Under the pieces are notes generated by a model. That model was not told where the DNA came from. It worked only from the letters and a program-made list of their open reading frames with translations, and did no database searches. Source: Streptococcus cristatus (GTDB taxonomy: Bacteria > Bacillota > Bacilli > Lactobacillales > Streptococcaceae). Taken from it: 62,823 bases of DNA. Below, piece after piece: positions 43,860 through 53,363 of this stretch. Location: assembly GCF_003943815.1 (NCBI RefSeq), contig NZ_RJNA01000004.1, forward strand, positions 1-62,823, read 5' to 3'. The position numbers and the translations under genes were made by a program. Within the stretch, counting starts at the first letter, position 1; each line of letters starts with the position of its first letter.

Positions 43860-45368
43860 TTATGAAAGTAAGTCCGTATTCAGACGACGATAGACCTTAG
43901 TCAAATGATAAAGCTGACCTTCTACGATAGGGTTTAGCTCTTCAGCTGTCATCCGCCATGCCCAGTTACCACCAATTGTAGAAGGCAGGTTCATGCGGGC
44001 AGAGCCATCTAGCTCTAGCAAATCTTGCATCGTCGCGATAGCCATGTAGCTAACGGAAGCAAAGATTGTACGAAGCATTGCATGTGGCACCGTTTCATAT
44101 TCTTTGCGGTTGGTGTACTGAGCCATGTATTCACGGGTTGGATCATCAATCTCATCCTTATACCAGCCCAATACAGTATTATTGTCGTGAGTACCAGTGT
44201 ACATCACAGAATTATGTGGCGCCAAGTGTGGACTATCGATGCTTTCATCATCTGGATTGAAAGCGAATTGCAGAATCTTCATACCTGGGAAGCCAGTTCG
44301 TTCACGCAATTCAATGACTTCATCCGTCATGAATCCAAGGTCTTCTGCAATGATGTTCAAATCACCCAAAGCTTCTTTCACTGCGGCAAACAGCTTATAA
44401 CCTGGACCTTTGACCCAGTGACCAGTAGCCGCTGTGTCAGACTCAGCTGGCACTTCCCAATAAGACTCAAAGCCACGGAAGTGGTCAATCCGAACAATGT
44501 CGTAAATCTTGAAGCTTTCGCGCAGGCGCTCAATCCACCAAGCATAGCCATCTTGATCCATGGCATCCCAATTATAAATTGGGTTACCCCACAATTGGCC
44601 AGTCTCTGAAAATTCATCTGGTGGGCAGCCAGCAACCTTGACTGGGCGACCTTGCTTATCTGTCTTGAAGAAGTGAGGCTGAGCCCAGACATCTGCACTG
44701 TCAGCAGCTACATAGATTGGCATGTCCCCAACGATTTCGATGTGATGGTCATTGGCATATTTCTTGAGTTCTAGCCATTGTTTAAAGAAGAGATATTGAG
44801 TTACACGATGGTACTCCAGCTTGTCTGCCAATTTCTCACGATAGCTAGCCAAGCTTTCTGGTTGGCGACGACGAATTGCTTCATCTGGCCATTCTGTCCA
44901 AGCTTTCAGATCAAAATGCTCTTTAACAGCCATGTATTCCGCAAAAAGCTCCAACCAAGCTGCATTTTCTGCAACAAAATGACGGAATTTATCAAGATCG
45001 CCAACTTTAAGGAAACGAGCAACCGCTTTTTCCAAAAGAGGACGACGTGCTTCAAATACTTTTGCATAATCCACAGCTTTTGGATCATCACCAAAATCAA
45101 CACCTTTTAGATCTTCTTCTGCCAACAGGCCTTCGTCAATCAAGAAATCCAAATCAATAAAGTGAGTATTCCCTGCAAAGGCTGAGAAAGACTGGTAAGG
45201 AGAGTCCCCGTAACTAGTCGTTCCCAAAGGCAAGATTTGCCAATAACGTTGCTTCGTTCTAACTAAGAAATCCACAAAATCATAAGCAGACTGACCAAAA
45301 GAACCAATCCCGTACTTGCCTGGCAAAGAGGAAATGTGCATCAATACACCACTTTGTCTCGCTTTCAT
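43860..45368 (-). CDS. malQ: 4-alpha-glucanotransferase (amylomaltase)
   Basis: A 502-aa GH77 enzyme that transfers glucan segments between maltodextrins and releases glucose. Motifs are IVRIDHFRGFESYW near residue 290 (nucleophile Asp), IIAEDLGFMTDEV near 340 (acid/base Glu), and MYTGTHDNNT near 390. The start is the ATG at 45368, six bases after GAGGTG; a longer frame adds three codons. It is known as malM in older pneumococcal work. It is first in the malQ-malP operon and feeds MalP with substrates. Confidence 0.96.
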   Translation of the reverse strand: MKARQSGVLMHISSLPGKYGIGSFGQSAYDFVDFLVRTKQRYWQILPLGTTSYGDSPYQSFSAFAGNTHFIDLDFLIDEGLLAEEDLKGVDFGDDPKAVDYAKVFEARRPLLEKAVARFLKVGDLDKFRHFVAENAAWLELFAEYMAVKEHFDLKAWTEWPDEAIRRRQPESLASYREKLADKLEYHRVTQYLFFKQWLELKKYANDHHIEIVGDMPIYVAADSADVWAQPHFFKTDKQGRPVKVAGCPPDEFSETGQLWGNPIYNWDAMDQDGYAWWIERLRESFKIYDIVRIDHFRGFESYWEVPAESDTAATGHWVKGPGYKLFAAVKEALGDLNIIAEDLGFMTDEVIELRERTGFPGMKILQFAFNPDDESIDSPHLAPHNSVMYTGTHDNNTVLGWYKDEIDDPTREYMAQYTNRKEYETVPHAMLRTIFASVSYMAIATMQDLLELDGSARMNLPSTIGGNWAWRMTAEELNPIVEGQLYHLTKVYRRLNTDLLS

Positions 45369-45415
45369 ATGTAACACCTCAAAAATTTTTTCATGCTTGT
45401 TTCCTACTTTATTTA

Positions 45416-45467
45416 GCGAAAACGTTTGCGTCGCTTGAATTATAACCTATTTTTTTTTCAAGTGCAA
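45416..45467 (-). promoter_or_regulatory. malQ-malP promoter with MalR-type operator
   Basis: TTGCAC (45467-45462), 17-bp spacer, TATAAT (45444-45439) on the minus strand. The operator-like sequence GCGAAAACGTTTGCG (45416-45430) covers the first transcribed bases. Its core GAAAACGTTTGCG recurs before malX. LacI-type binding by MalR is expected; CcpA could also use the site. Confidence 0.8.
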
Positions 45468-45576
45468 GCTTTTTAAAAAACTTTTTTATTTATTATACCA
45501 TAGATTTCCATTTTATTTCATTATATATCATCTAAATTAACATTCTTTCCTTAAAAATTTTTTAAAATTTTCTTAA

Positions 45577-45638
45577 AAACGCTTGCAAGCGTTTACCTTT
45601 TGTGCTAAAATTATTTTAAGTTCGAGAAAACGTTTGCG
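45577..45638 (+). promoter_or_regulatory. malX promoter with two MalR-type operators
   Basis: The perfect 18-bp palindrome AAACGCTTGCAAGCGTTT (45577-45594) contains the -35 TTGCAA (45583-45588). After 17 bp comes TAAAAT (45606-45611). A second operator, GAAAACGTTTGCG (45626-45638), lies just after the start of transcription. Two sites around one promoter suggest strong repression without maltose. Confidence 0.82.
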
Positions 45639-45694
45639 CTATGCAAGCGTGTTCTTAGATGGTATTATATTTTTATTCTTTAGGAGGAATAATC

Positions 45695-46954
45695 ATGAAA
45701 AACAAAATGTTGAAGAGCGTTGCTGTTCTCGGTACTGTTGCTTTAGCAGGTTTTATTTTGACAGCCTGCGGTAGCAAATCTTCTAAAAAAGAAACTGCTG
45801 CAAGCAACGAATTGACTGCTTATGTAGACCCAGGCTACAAGAGCTACATGGAAGAAGCTGCCAAAGCTTACGAAAAAGAAACCGGAACAAAGGTCACTAT
45901 CAAAACTGGTGATGCTCTTACAGGTCTTGATAACCTTTCACTTGACAACCAATCTGGTAAATCTCCAGATGTCATGATGGCACCATACGACCGCGTAGGA
46001 AGCCTAGGTGCTGACGGACAACTTTCAGAAGTTGAGTTGGGTAAAGATGCAAAAGCTGACGATACTACTAAATCTTTGGTATCAATCGACGGTACTACTT
46101 ACGGTGCTCCTGCTGTTATCGAGACCTTAGTAATGTACTATAACAAAGACCTGATCCAAAAAGCTCCTACAACATTTGCTGAACTTGAAGAATTGGCTAA
46201 AGATAGCAAGTACGCTTTTGAAGGAGAAGACGGTAAAACAACTGCCTTCCTTGCTGACTGGACAAACTTCTACTACGCTTACGGTCTCCTTTCTGGAAAC
46301 GGTGCTTATGTCTTCGGTAAAGATGGGACAGATCCTAAAGATGTAGGTTTGGCTAACGAAGGTGCTATCAAAGGAATTGAGTACGCTAAAACTTGGTATG
46401 CAAAATGGCCTAAAGGTATGCAAGATACAGAAGGTGCTCCTAACTTGATCCAAACTCAATTCCAAGGTGGAAAAACTGCAGCAATCATCGACGGTCCTTG
46501 GAAAGCTGCATCTCTTAAAGAAGCTAAAGTAAACTACGGTGTAGCAACTATCCCAACACTTCCAAACGGCAAAGAATACAAAGCCTTTGGTGGTGGTAAA
46601 GCTTGGGTCATCCCTGCTGGTTCTAAGAACGTTGACGGCGCACAAAAATTCGTTAACTTCCTTGCATCAACTGCACAACAAAAAGCTCTTTACGATGCAA
46701 CAAACGAAGTTCCTGCTAACACAGAAGCACGTGAATACGCTGTAAGCAAGAAAGATGAATTGACAGATGCGGTTGTTAAACAGTTCAAATCTGCAGAACC
46801 AATGCCAAACATCTCTGAAATGAGTACTGTTTGGGATCCAGCTAAGAACATGCTCTTCGATGCTGTAAGCGGCAAGAAAGATGCTAAAACTTCAGCTGAA
46901 GATGCTGTTAAATTGATCAAAGAAACTATCGATCAGAAATTCGGCAACAAATAA
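45695..46954 (+). CDS. malX: Maltose/maltodextrin-binding lipoprotein MalX
   Basis: A 419-aa ABC-transporter substrate-binding lipoprotein. The signal peptide ends in the lipobox LTAC, and the mature part is a type-2 periplasmic-binding fold (PDVMMAPYDRVGSLGADGQL and NEGAIKGIEYAKTWYAKWP). The start is the ATG at 45695 after TAGGAGGAA. Codon use is the strongly biased kind seen in highly expressed genes. It delivers maltodextrins to MalC-MalD. The energising ATPase (MsmK-type in streptococci) is not in this window. Confidence 0.95.
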   Translation: MKNKMLKSVAVLGTVALAGFILTACGSKSSKKETAASNELTAYVDPGYKSYMEEAAKAYEKETGTKVTIKTGDALTGLDNLSLDNQSGKSPDVMMAPYDRVGSLGADGQLSEVELGKDAKADDTTKSLVSIDGTTYGAPAVIETLVMYYNKDLIQKAPTTFAELEELAKDSKYAFEGEDGKTTAFLADWTNFYYAYGLLSGNGAYVFGKDGTDPKDVGLANEGAIKGIEYAKTWYAKWPKGMQDTEGAPNLIQTQFQGGKTAAIIDGPWKAASLKEAKVNYGVATIPTLPNGKEYKAFGGGKAWVIPAGSKNVDGAQKFVNFLASTAQQKALYDATNEVPANTEAREYAVSKKDELTDAVVKQFKSAEPMPNISEMSTVWDPAKNMLFDAVSGKKDAKTSAEDAVKLIKETIDQKFGNK

Positions 46955-46966
46955 GCAAGTTTAAAT

Positions 46967-46998
46967 AAAGGGGTGGGAATTTTCCCTACCCCTTGTTT
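46967..46998 (+). terminator. Terminator between malX and malC
   Basis: AAGGGGTGGGAA pairs with TTCCCTACCCCTT, followed by GTTTG. It stands 13 bp after malX and 100 bp before malC. Partial readthrough would give much more binding protein than permease, as in other sugar ABC operons. Confidence 0.8.
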
Positions 46999-47099
46999 GA
47001 TAGAATAAGGATTTACTCTATCTTCTAATAAGAAAAACTCGGATTAGGACTTGTACTTACTGCAATTCCTCAATCTTTCTCGTATCTAAGGAGACTACA

Positions 47100-48389
47100 A
47101 TGACAAAAAAAGATCCCAAACAAGCCATGTTGCGCTCCCTCATTCCAGGGTTGGGGCAAATCTATAATGATCAAAAAGCCAAAGGATACATCTTTCTTGG
47201 GGTTACAGTTGCATTTTTAGCTTATTTCGCAGCTATTGCCCTACCAGAAATTGAAAATCTCATCACTCTTGGTGAAGTCCGTGGGGACAACTCACTCTTC
47301 ATGCTGATCCGCGGTGCCTTCCACCTCATTCTCGTGGTATTTTTCCTGATTTTCTATGGATTTAACTTGAAGGATGCTCGGACGGTTGCTAAACAGTGGA
47401 ACAACGATTATCCTGTTCATACTACTTTGAAGGAAATGTTTGATGGAATCTATGAAAATGGCTTCCCTTACTTACTCATCATCCCTTCTTATCTGGCAAT
47501 GACCTTTGCTATCATTTTCCCTGTATTGGTAACACTCTTGATCGCCTTTACCAACTATGATTTCAAACACCTGCCACCAAATAAACTATTGGATTGGGTT
47601 GGCTTTACCAACTTTGCTAACATTTGGCAATTGAGCACCTTCCGTGCGGCCTTTGGTTCTGTCTTGACTTGGACTATCATCTGGGCACTGGCAGCCTCTA
47701 CTTTACAAATCGTAATCGGTATTTTCACTGCTATTATTGCCAACCAACCATTCATCAAAGGAAAACGCATCTTCGGTGTTATCTTCTTGCTTCCTTGGGC
47801 AGTTCCAGCCTTTATCACTATCCTGACTTTCTCAAATATGTTCAACGATAGTATCGGGGCCATCAATACTCAGGTTATCCCACTTCTCGGCAAGGTTCTC
47901 CCTTTCTTAAATGGACATCTGATTCCATGGAAGACTGATCCGACTTGGACTAAGATTGCCCTTATCATGATGCAAGGTTGGCTTGGATTCCCTTATATCT
48001 ACGTCCTGACCCTAGGTATCTTGCAGTCTATTCCAAATGACCTTTACGAAGCAGCCTACATTGACGGAGCCAATGCTTGGCAGAAATTCCGCAACATCAC
48101 TTTCCCAATGATCTTGGCAGTTGCGGCACCAACTTTGATCAGTCAATACACCTTTAACTTTAATAACTTCTCAATCATCTACCTCTTCAATGCAGGTGGT
48201 CCTGGTAGTGTCGGTGGAGGAGCCGGTTCAACCGATATCCTTATCTCTTGGATTTATCGTTTGACCACAGGTACAGCACCGCAATATTCAATGGCGGCGG
48301 CCGTTACCCTCATCATCTCCATCATCGTCATCTCTATCTCTATGATTGCCTTCAAGAAACTACACGCATTTGATATGGAGGATGTATAA
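47100..48389 (+). CDS. malC: Maltodextrin ABC transporter permease (MalF-type)
   Basis: A 429-aa permease with about eight membrane segments. An N-terminal extension ([20 protein letters not shown]) precedes the first ones. The EAA loop that contacts the ATPase is [20 protein letters not shown] near residue 318. It forms a heterodimer with MalD. AAGGAG lies before the ATG. The gene is one base from malD. Known as malF outside streptococci. Confidence 0.94.
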   Translation: MTKKDPKQAMLRSLIPGLGQIYNDQKAKGYIFLGVTVAFLAYFAAIALPEIENLITLGEVRGDNSLFMLIRGAFHLILVVFFLIFYGFNLKDARTVAKQWNNDYPVHTTLKEMFDGIYENGFPYLLIIPSYLAMTFAIIFPVLVTLLIAFTNYDFKHLPPNKLLDWVGFTNFANIWQLSTFRAAFGSVLTWTIIWALAASTLQIVIGIFTAIIANQPFIKGKRIFGVIFLLPWAVPAFITILTFSNMFNDSIGAINTQVIPLLGKVLPFLNGHLIPWKTDPTWTKIALIMMQGWLGFPYIYVLTLGILQSIPNDLYEAAYIDGANAWQKFRNITFPMILAVAAPTLISQYTFNFNNFSIIYLFNAGGPGSVGGGAGSTDILISWIYRLTTGTAPQYSMAAAVTLIISIIVISISMIAFKKLHAFDMEDV

Positions 48390-48390
48390 G

Positions 48391-49233
48391 ATGAATAGTT
48401 CTGTTAAATTTAAACGTTTTATCAACCACAGTTTGACCTATCTCTACCTTGTAGTGCTTTCCATTATCATTCTCTACCCGCTCTTGATCACGATCATGTC
48501 TGCTTTCAAGACGGGGAATGTCGTGGCCTTCAAGCTAGACACAGACATCAACTTCAGTCTGGAAAACTTCTCTCGTCTCTTCTCAGAGACTCTATATGGT
48601 ACTTGGTACTTTAACACTATTATCATTGCCGTCTTGACAATGATTGTCCAAACCAGTATAGTTGTACTTGCAGGTTATGCATACAGCCGTTACAATTTCA
48701 TCGCAAGAAAGCAAAGTTTGGTCTTCTTCTTGATTATCCAAATGGTGCCAACTATTGCAGCTCTGACCGCCTTCTTCGTTATGGCGCTGATGCTCAATGC
48801 CCTCAACCAAAGCTGGTTCCTCATCTTCCTTTATGTGGGGGGTGGTATTCCAATGAATGCTTGGTTGATGAAAGGATACTTCGATACCGTTCCTATGTCT
48901 CTGGATGAGTCAGCTAAATTAGACGGTGCTGGTCATTTCAGACGTTTCTGGCAGATTGTCCTGCCTCTCGTTCGTCCAATGATTGCTGTGCAAGCTCTCT
49001 GGGCCTTCATGGGACCTTTCGGAGACTATATCCTCTCTAGCTTCCTTCTTCGTGAAAAAGAATTTTATACGGTTGCAGTTGGTCTTCGTACCTTCGTCAG
49101 CGATGTCAAGAATCAAAAAATTGCCTTCTTTGCTGCCGGTGCGATTCTCACTGCCCTTCCAATCTGTATTCTCTTCTTCTTCCTGCAAAAGAATTTTGTA
49201 TCTGGTTTAACAAGTGGTGGAGACAAGGGATAA
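48391..49233 (+). CDS. malD: Maltodextrin ABC transporter permease (MalG-type)
   Basis: A 280-aa permease with six membrane segments. The EAA loop is [20 protein letters not shown] near residue 170. The start is the ATG at 48391 after GGAGG, one base past the malC stop. A longer frame would overlap malC. It pairs with MalC to import maltodextrins. Its last codons form part of a terminator hairpin. Confidence 0.94.
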   Translation: MNSSVKFKRFINHSLTYLYLVVLSIIILYPLLITIMSAFKTGNVVAFKLDTDINFSLENFSRLFSETLYGTWYFNTIIIAVLTMIVQTSIVVLAGYAYSRYNFIARKQSLVFFLIIQMVPTIAALTAFFVMALMLNALNQSWFLIFLYVGGGIPMNAWLMKGYFDTVPMSLDESAKLDGAGHFRRFWQIVLPLVRPMIAVQALWAFMGPFGDYILSSFLLREKEFYTVAVGLRTFVSDVKNQKIAFFAAGAILTALPICILFFFLQKNFVSGLTSGGDKG

Positions 49234-49254
49234 TCTTGTCCCACCCTGTTTTTG
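49216..49254 (+). terminator. malD terminator
   Basis: GGTGGAGACAAG pairs with CTTGTCCCACC (one mismatch) around GGATAAT, followed by CTGTTTTTG. The stem includes the malD stop codon. Confidence 0.75.
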
Positions 49255-49264
49255 ATTTAAAGAC

Positions 49265-49320
49265 AATTATAGTTATATGGCAGCCAATAAGTTCTTTATT
49301 GGCCACCACCTGATTATAAT
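49265..49320. other. Imperfect hairpin in the malD-malA gap
   Basis: The perfect inner stem GCCAATAA (49283-49290) with TTATTGGC (49296-49303) is extended on both sides by AT-rich, partly paired arms (AATTATA.../...TATAATT). No T-run follows. It may be a processing or stability signal in the mal transcript. Confidence 0.55.
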
Positions 49321-49337
49321 TTTAGAAAGAGGCAGCT

Positions 49338-50150
49338 ATGTTACCTTATCCTTTTAATTATTTTTCGAGCTTGATTGGTTTTAGAAAAAACTTCGCCAAT
49401 CGTCGCATGCTTAGCTGGTTCCAGCTCATCTTTACCAGCATCTTTTTGATTTCTCTGTCTTTGATTCCCGTGGCCATTCAGACAGCGTCTTTGACGAGCT
49501 ATGCTCTGGATACTTTTGTCGATAAGGCTTTTGACACTCTGGATGAAGACGTGATGATTGACTTTGACCATCATGCCCAGATGAAAGACCATGTGCTGAC
49601 CACTGAAAATCCTGAAGGCATTCATCACAATACCGCTGGGACTGTCATTATCGGCCATCACGATGAGCTCAAATTAGGCAAGGAGCTGACCCTTTACTTC
49701 GACAAAGAAAATCTCAAAATCACTAAAGAAGGAAAAGAACTGGCCAATATCCGCTACCAAGCCATTGACCAGAAGGCTCTGAAAAGCAAAGAAGCACTGA
49801 CCAAAGCCATTTCTAAAGACTGGTTCCAGCAAAACCGCTTGGTGATCAGCCTCTTTCTAGTCCTTTCCGCAGGCTTCCTCTTTAGCATCAACTTTGCCTT
49901 TCTGGCGCTCGGTGCCTCCTTCCTGCTCTATCTGACCAAGAAATCACGGCTATTTTCTTTTAAAACCTTTAAAGAATGCTATCACTTTATCCTCAACTGC
50001 TTAGGATTACCAACGATTATCGGCCTTATCTGCGGTTTATTTGGACAAAGCCTGCCTACGATTATCACCGTCCAAAATATCTTGTTTGTTCTTTATTTGG
50101 TGATTATTTTCTACAAAACACATTTCCGTGATGAGGATTTCAGAAATTAG
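49338..50150 (+). CDS. malA: Maltodextrin utilisation protein MalA (DUF1189)
   Basis: A 270-aa membrane protein of the DUF1189 family with a first membrane segment near residues 30-50 and three or four more from 165 to 262. The middle is an extracytoplasmic domain with several beta strands. In pneumococcus malA lies between malD and malR, as here. Its biochemical role is unknown. It follows a terminator and hairpin, so its level may differ from that of malC-malD, and it precedes malR by 9 bp. Confidence 0.85.
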   Translation: MLPYPFNYFSSLIGFRKNFANRRMLSWFQLIFTSIFLISLSLIPVAIQTASLTSYALDTFVDKAFDTLDEDVMIDFDHHAQMKDHVLTTENPEGIHHNTAGTVIIGHHDELKLGKELTLYFDKENLKITKEGKELANIRYQAIDQKALKSKEALTKAISKDWFQQNRLVISLFLVLSAGFLFSINFAFLALGASFLLYLTKKSRLFSFKTFKECYHFILNCLGLPTIIGLICGLFGQSLPTIITVQNILFVLYLVIIFYKTHFRDEDFRN

Positions 50151-50159
50151 GAGGTTATT

Positions 50160-51143
50160 ATGCGCGTTACGATTAAAGAAGTAGCGAAACTAGCGGGTGT
50201 GTCTCCCTCGACGGTGACACGCGTCGTACAAAACAAGTCAACCATCAGCGATGAAACTAAAAAGCGGGTTCGCGCTGCTATGAAAGAGCTGGACTATCAT
50301 CCAAATCTCAACGCTAGAAGTCTGGTCAGTCAGTCTACCCAAGTCATCGGTCTAGTGCTGCCCGATGATTCGGATGTTTTTTACCAAAACCCATTCTTTC
50401 CAACTGTCTTGCGGGGGATTTCGCGCATCGCATCTGAACATGACTATGCCATTCAGATTAGCACTGGACAGGACGAGGAACACCGCTTAGAAAATATCAA
50501 ACAAATGATTTTCGGAAAACGCGTTGATGGTTTGATTTTTCTCTATTCTAAGCCAAACGATCCGCTGGTTGACTTTGCGATTAAAAACCAGTTTCCTTTC
50601 TTGATTTTAGGGAAAGCAGTGTCACCATTTGTTTCTTTGGTCGATAATGATAATATCAAGGCTGGCTACGATTCAACCAAATATTTCCTAGATCAAGGTT
50701 ATAAAAAAATTGCCTTTCTGGCTGGGAATAAAGAGCTTGTCGTATCCCAAGACCGCTTTGCCGGCTACAAACAAGCCTTGGAAGAAGCAGGCATCCCTCT
50801 CGATGAAAATATCGTCAAGTTTTCTTTCGGTTTCCTCTTGGAAGATAGCAGCTATAAGATTATGGAAAAGATGCCTATTCAGGAAATTGAGGCCTTTGTG
50901 ACATCGGATAGTATGGTTGCCGAAGGGGCTCTCCACTATCTCAAAGACATTGACTACCGTTTCCCGATTATCACTTTTGACTCTATCAAGCCACGCATCG
51001 ACGTGGATGCCTATATTGATATCAATACCCTCGAGTTGGGTAGGGAATCTTTCCGCACCTTGCTCCAAATCATTAAAGATAATAAGGATGACAAGCATAC
51101 TTGCTATCGCAAAGTCATCTCCCACAGCATTCTTACCCGTTAG
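50160..51143 (+). CDS. malR: Maltose operon repressor MalR (LacI family)
   Basis: A 327-aa regulator. The N-terminal helix-turn-helix is VTIKEVAKLAGVSPSTVTRV, and a periplasmic-binding-like ligand domain follows from about residue 60 (VIGLVLPDDSDVFYQNPFFP). It should bind the GAAAACGTTTGCG-type operators between malQ and malX and release them with maltose. AGGAGG precedes the ATG. It is cotranscribed with malA and the pullulanase gene 15 bp on. Confidence 0.94.
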   Translation: MRVTIKEVAKLAGVSPSTVTRVVQNKSTISDETKKRVRAAMKELDYHPNLNARSLVSQSTQVIGLVLPDDSDVFYQNPFFPTVLRGISRIASEHDYAIQISTGQDEEHRLENIKQMIFGKRVDGLIFLYSKPNDPLVDFAIKNQFPFLILGKAVSPFVSLVDNDNIKAGYDSTKYFLDQGYKKIAFLAGNKELVVSQDRFAGYKQALEEAGIPLDENIVKFSFGFLLEDSSYKIMEKMPIQEIEAFVTSDSMVAEGALHYLKDIDYRFPIITFDSIKPRIDVDAYIDINTLELGRESFRTLLQIIKDNKDDKHTCYRKVISHSILTR

Positions 51144-51158
51144 TTAAGGAGAAATTTT

Positions 51159-53234
51159 ATGGTTTATCGTATTTTCCAAGCCTACTTAGATGATGAAAAT
51201 AGCATCACTATCGAATTGGAAAAGTCCTTTGACGCTTATTCTATCCACTTCACTCTAGAGGACAAGCATAGCTCCAGTCCTTTGACCATCAAAAAAATTG
51301 AGAATCAAGAACATCAGATTGTCTACACCCTTTCAGTCAATGATCCGATTGATTTGACCGAGTCCTACACAGTCTATGATCAGGATCGCAATCACACCAT
51401 TCTCCAGTATCGCCACATTGTCCAGAAGCCAATTTTTGATGAATTATTTAGCTACCAAGAAAGAGATCTGGGAGCTAGCTATAGCCCTCAGGCAACAGAT
51501 TTCAAACTTTGGGCTCCTATTTCAGAAAAAGTCTTGCTGCATCTGGAAGAGCAGGTCATTCCCCTCCAAAGGCAAGATAAGGGTGTCTGGCATACGCAGG
51601 TCCTTGGAGACTTAGAAGGCAAGGCCTACTACTATATCCATAAGGTGAACGGAAAATGGGTAGAAGTACATGACCCCTACGCCCTCTCTTCAGATGCCAA
51701 CTCTGGTCATAGTTATGTCATTGACCGCAAAAAGATTAGCAAACCTATTCAGCGCGCTGCCAGCCAAGTAAAACCAACAGAAGCCGTTATCTATGAAATG
51801 AGCGTGCGAGATTTCTCTATGCAAAAGGAAGCTGGTTTTTCACAGCCTGGTAAATTCGCTTCTCTATCCGAATCTCCAACCGTACACGGTCATACTTTTG
51901 GTCTCAAATACTTGCAAGATTTAGGCATTACACACGTTCAGCTTATGCCTGTCTATGACTTTGGTAGCGTTGACGAAAAACACCCCGAACTCGTTTATAA
52001 TTGGGGCTATGATCCCGTCCAGTATAATGTTCCTGAAGGTAGCTTGTCAAGCGACCCACACGATCCCTATAGCCGTATCTTTGAACTACAAGACGCGATT
52101 GCAGCTTATCACCAGGCTGATATGAGCGTTATCATGGATGTCGTCTACAATCACGTCTATGAAGCAGATGCCTATGCTTTTGAAAAAATTGTCCCAGGCT
52201 ACTTCTATCGTCTTGATGAGCAAGGCCTACGGACAAATGGTACCTTCTGCGGAAATGATGTAGCCAGCGAAAAAGCTATGGTGCGCCATTATATCCAACA
52301 ATCCGTCCAGCAATGGGTTAGCCTCTACGGCTTTGACGGTTTCCGCTTTGACTTGATGGGCATTCTCGACATAACCACCATGACGCAAATCGCTCAAGAA
52401 CTAAAAACTATCCATCCCAACATCTACCTTTACGGAGAAGGTTGGCAGATGCCTACTGGTCTTGATAGTGACCTTCTGGCTCATCAGTTCAACGCTGAAC
52501 AACTACCTGCGTATGGATTCTTCAGCGATCATTTCCGTGATACGATCAAGCAAACCATCGTCCAAGGTAGCCGACTGGACAAAGAGCATGCGACCAGCTG
52601 GCTAGAAAATGTCCTGACAGCCAATGTCGGCCTGACAGGAGAGCTTCATTTCCTAGCGCCTCATCAGGCGATCAACTATGTAGAATGCCATGACAACGCA
52701 ACGGTATTTGATTATTTTGATATTCAAAATCCAAATATCAGCCTCCGTCAGCGCCTAGCAAACTCTCGTCTAGCACTGCATATCGTTCTCTTAGCACAAG
52801 GGGTTCCTTTTCTCCACAGCGGGCAGGAATTTTATCGGACCAAGAATCTGATTGACAACACCTACAACCTGCCTGATGATGTCAACAAGCTAGACTGGCT
52901 ACGCTCACTTCACTACACTGAAGACATTGAATTTTTGAAACAACTCATTGCCTTTAGAAAGGCTCATCCGCTTCTGACTCTGACAACTAGCTCTGCTATT
53001 CAAAAAGCTTGTCAGGTCAAATGGCTCAGCCCTAGCCTCGTTGAATATAAGATTCAAAAAGATAAACAAGCGCTGACCATTTTGATTAATTTTGGTACTG
53101 AAGCAGTAACTTATGAAAATAAAATGAAGCAAAGCATTCACCTTCAGTATCCGCACATTAACGCTAAAAGACCAATCGCCCCGCTAGCAGACTCTTATAC
53201 AGTTCCTGCTAAGCAAGTCTTGGTTTTGAAATAA
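51159..53234 (+). CDS. pulA: Type I pullulanase, cytoplasmic
   Basis: A 691-aa GH13 enzyme that hydrolyses alpha-1,6 branches. An N-terminal carbohydrate-binding region is followed by YNWGYDPVQYNVPEGS (the type I pullulanase signature, near residue 285), VIMDVVYNHVY (region I), GFDGFRFDLMG (nucleophile Asp), YGEGW (acid/base Glu) and NYVECHDN (region IV). There is no signal peptide, LPXTG or CBM41 array, so unlike the surface PulA/SpuA it should debranch imported dextrins inside the cell. AAGGAG precedes the ATG. Pneumococcus lacks this gene between malR and aspS as far as I recall. Confidence 0.9.
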   Translation: MVYRIFQAYLDDENSITIELEKSFDAYSIHFTLEDKHSSSPLTIKKIENQEHQIVYTLSVNDPIDLTESYTVYDQDRNHTILQYRHIVQKPIFDELFSYQERDLGASYSPQATDFKLWAPISEKVLLHLEEQVIPLQRQDKGVWHTQVLGDLEGKAYYYIHKVNGKWVEVHDPYALSSDANSGHSYVIDRKKISKPIQRAASQVKPTEAVIYEMSVRDFSMQKEAGFSQPGKFASLSESPTVHGHTFGLKYLQDLGITHVQLMPVYDFGSVDEKHPELVYNWGYDPVQYNVPEGSLSSDPHDPYSRIFELQDAIAAYHQADMSVIMDVVYNHVYEADAYAFEKIVPGYFYRLDEQGLRTNGTFCGNDVASEKAMVRHYIQQSVQQWVSLYGFDGFRFDLMGILDITTMTQIAQELKTIHPNIYLYGEGWQMPTGLDSDLLAHQFNAEQLPAYGFFSDHFRDTIKQTIVQGSRLDKEHATSWLENVLTANVGLTGELHFLAPHQAINYVECHDNATVFDYFDIQNPNISLRQRLANSRLALHIVLLAQGVPFLHSGQEFYRTKNLIDNTYNLPDDVNKLDWLRSLHYTEDIEFLKQLIAFRKAHPLLTLTTSSAIQKACQVKWLSPSLVEYKIQKDKQALTILINFGTEAVTYENKMKQSIHLQYPHINAKRPIAPLADSYTVPAKQVLVLK

Positions 53235-53246
53235 AGTAATAACTAT

Positions 53247-53304
53247 AAAAAGGAACAGGTTCATTTTGGATGGAAAAACATCCCGCTGAACTTGCTCCTT
53301 TTTT
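53247..53304. terminator. Bidirectional terminator between pullulanase and YitT genes
   Basis: AAAAAGGAACAGGTTCA pairs with TGAACTTGCTCCTTTTT (one mismatch, one wobble) around a 23-nt loop. T-runs follow on both strands. Confidence 0.82.
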
Positions 53305-53363
53305 ATGTATAGATGGAAGCATTGCGTTTGAGTAAGATCCACTAACAATGCCGATAATCGAGA

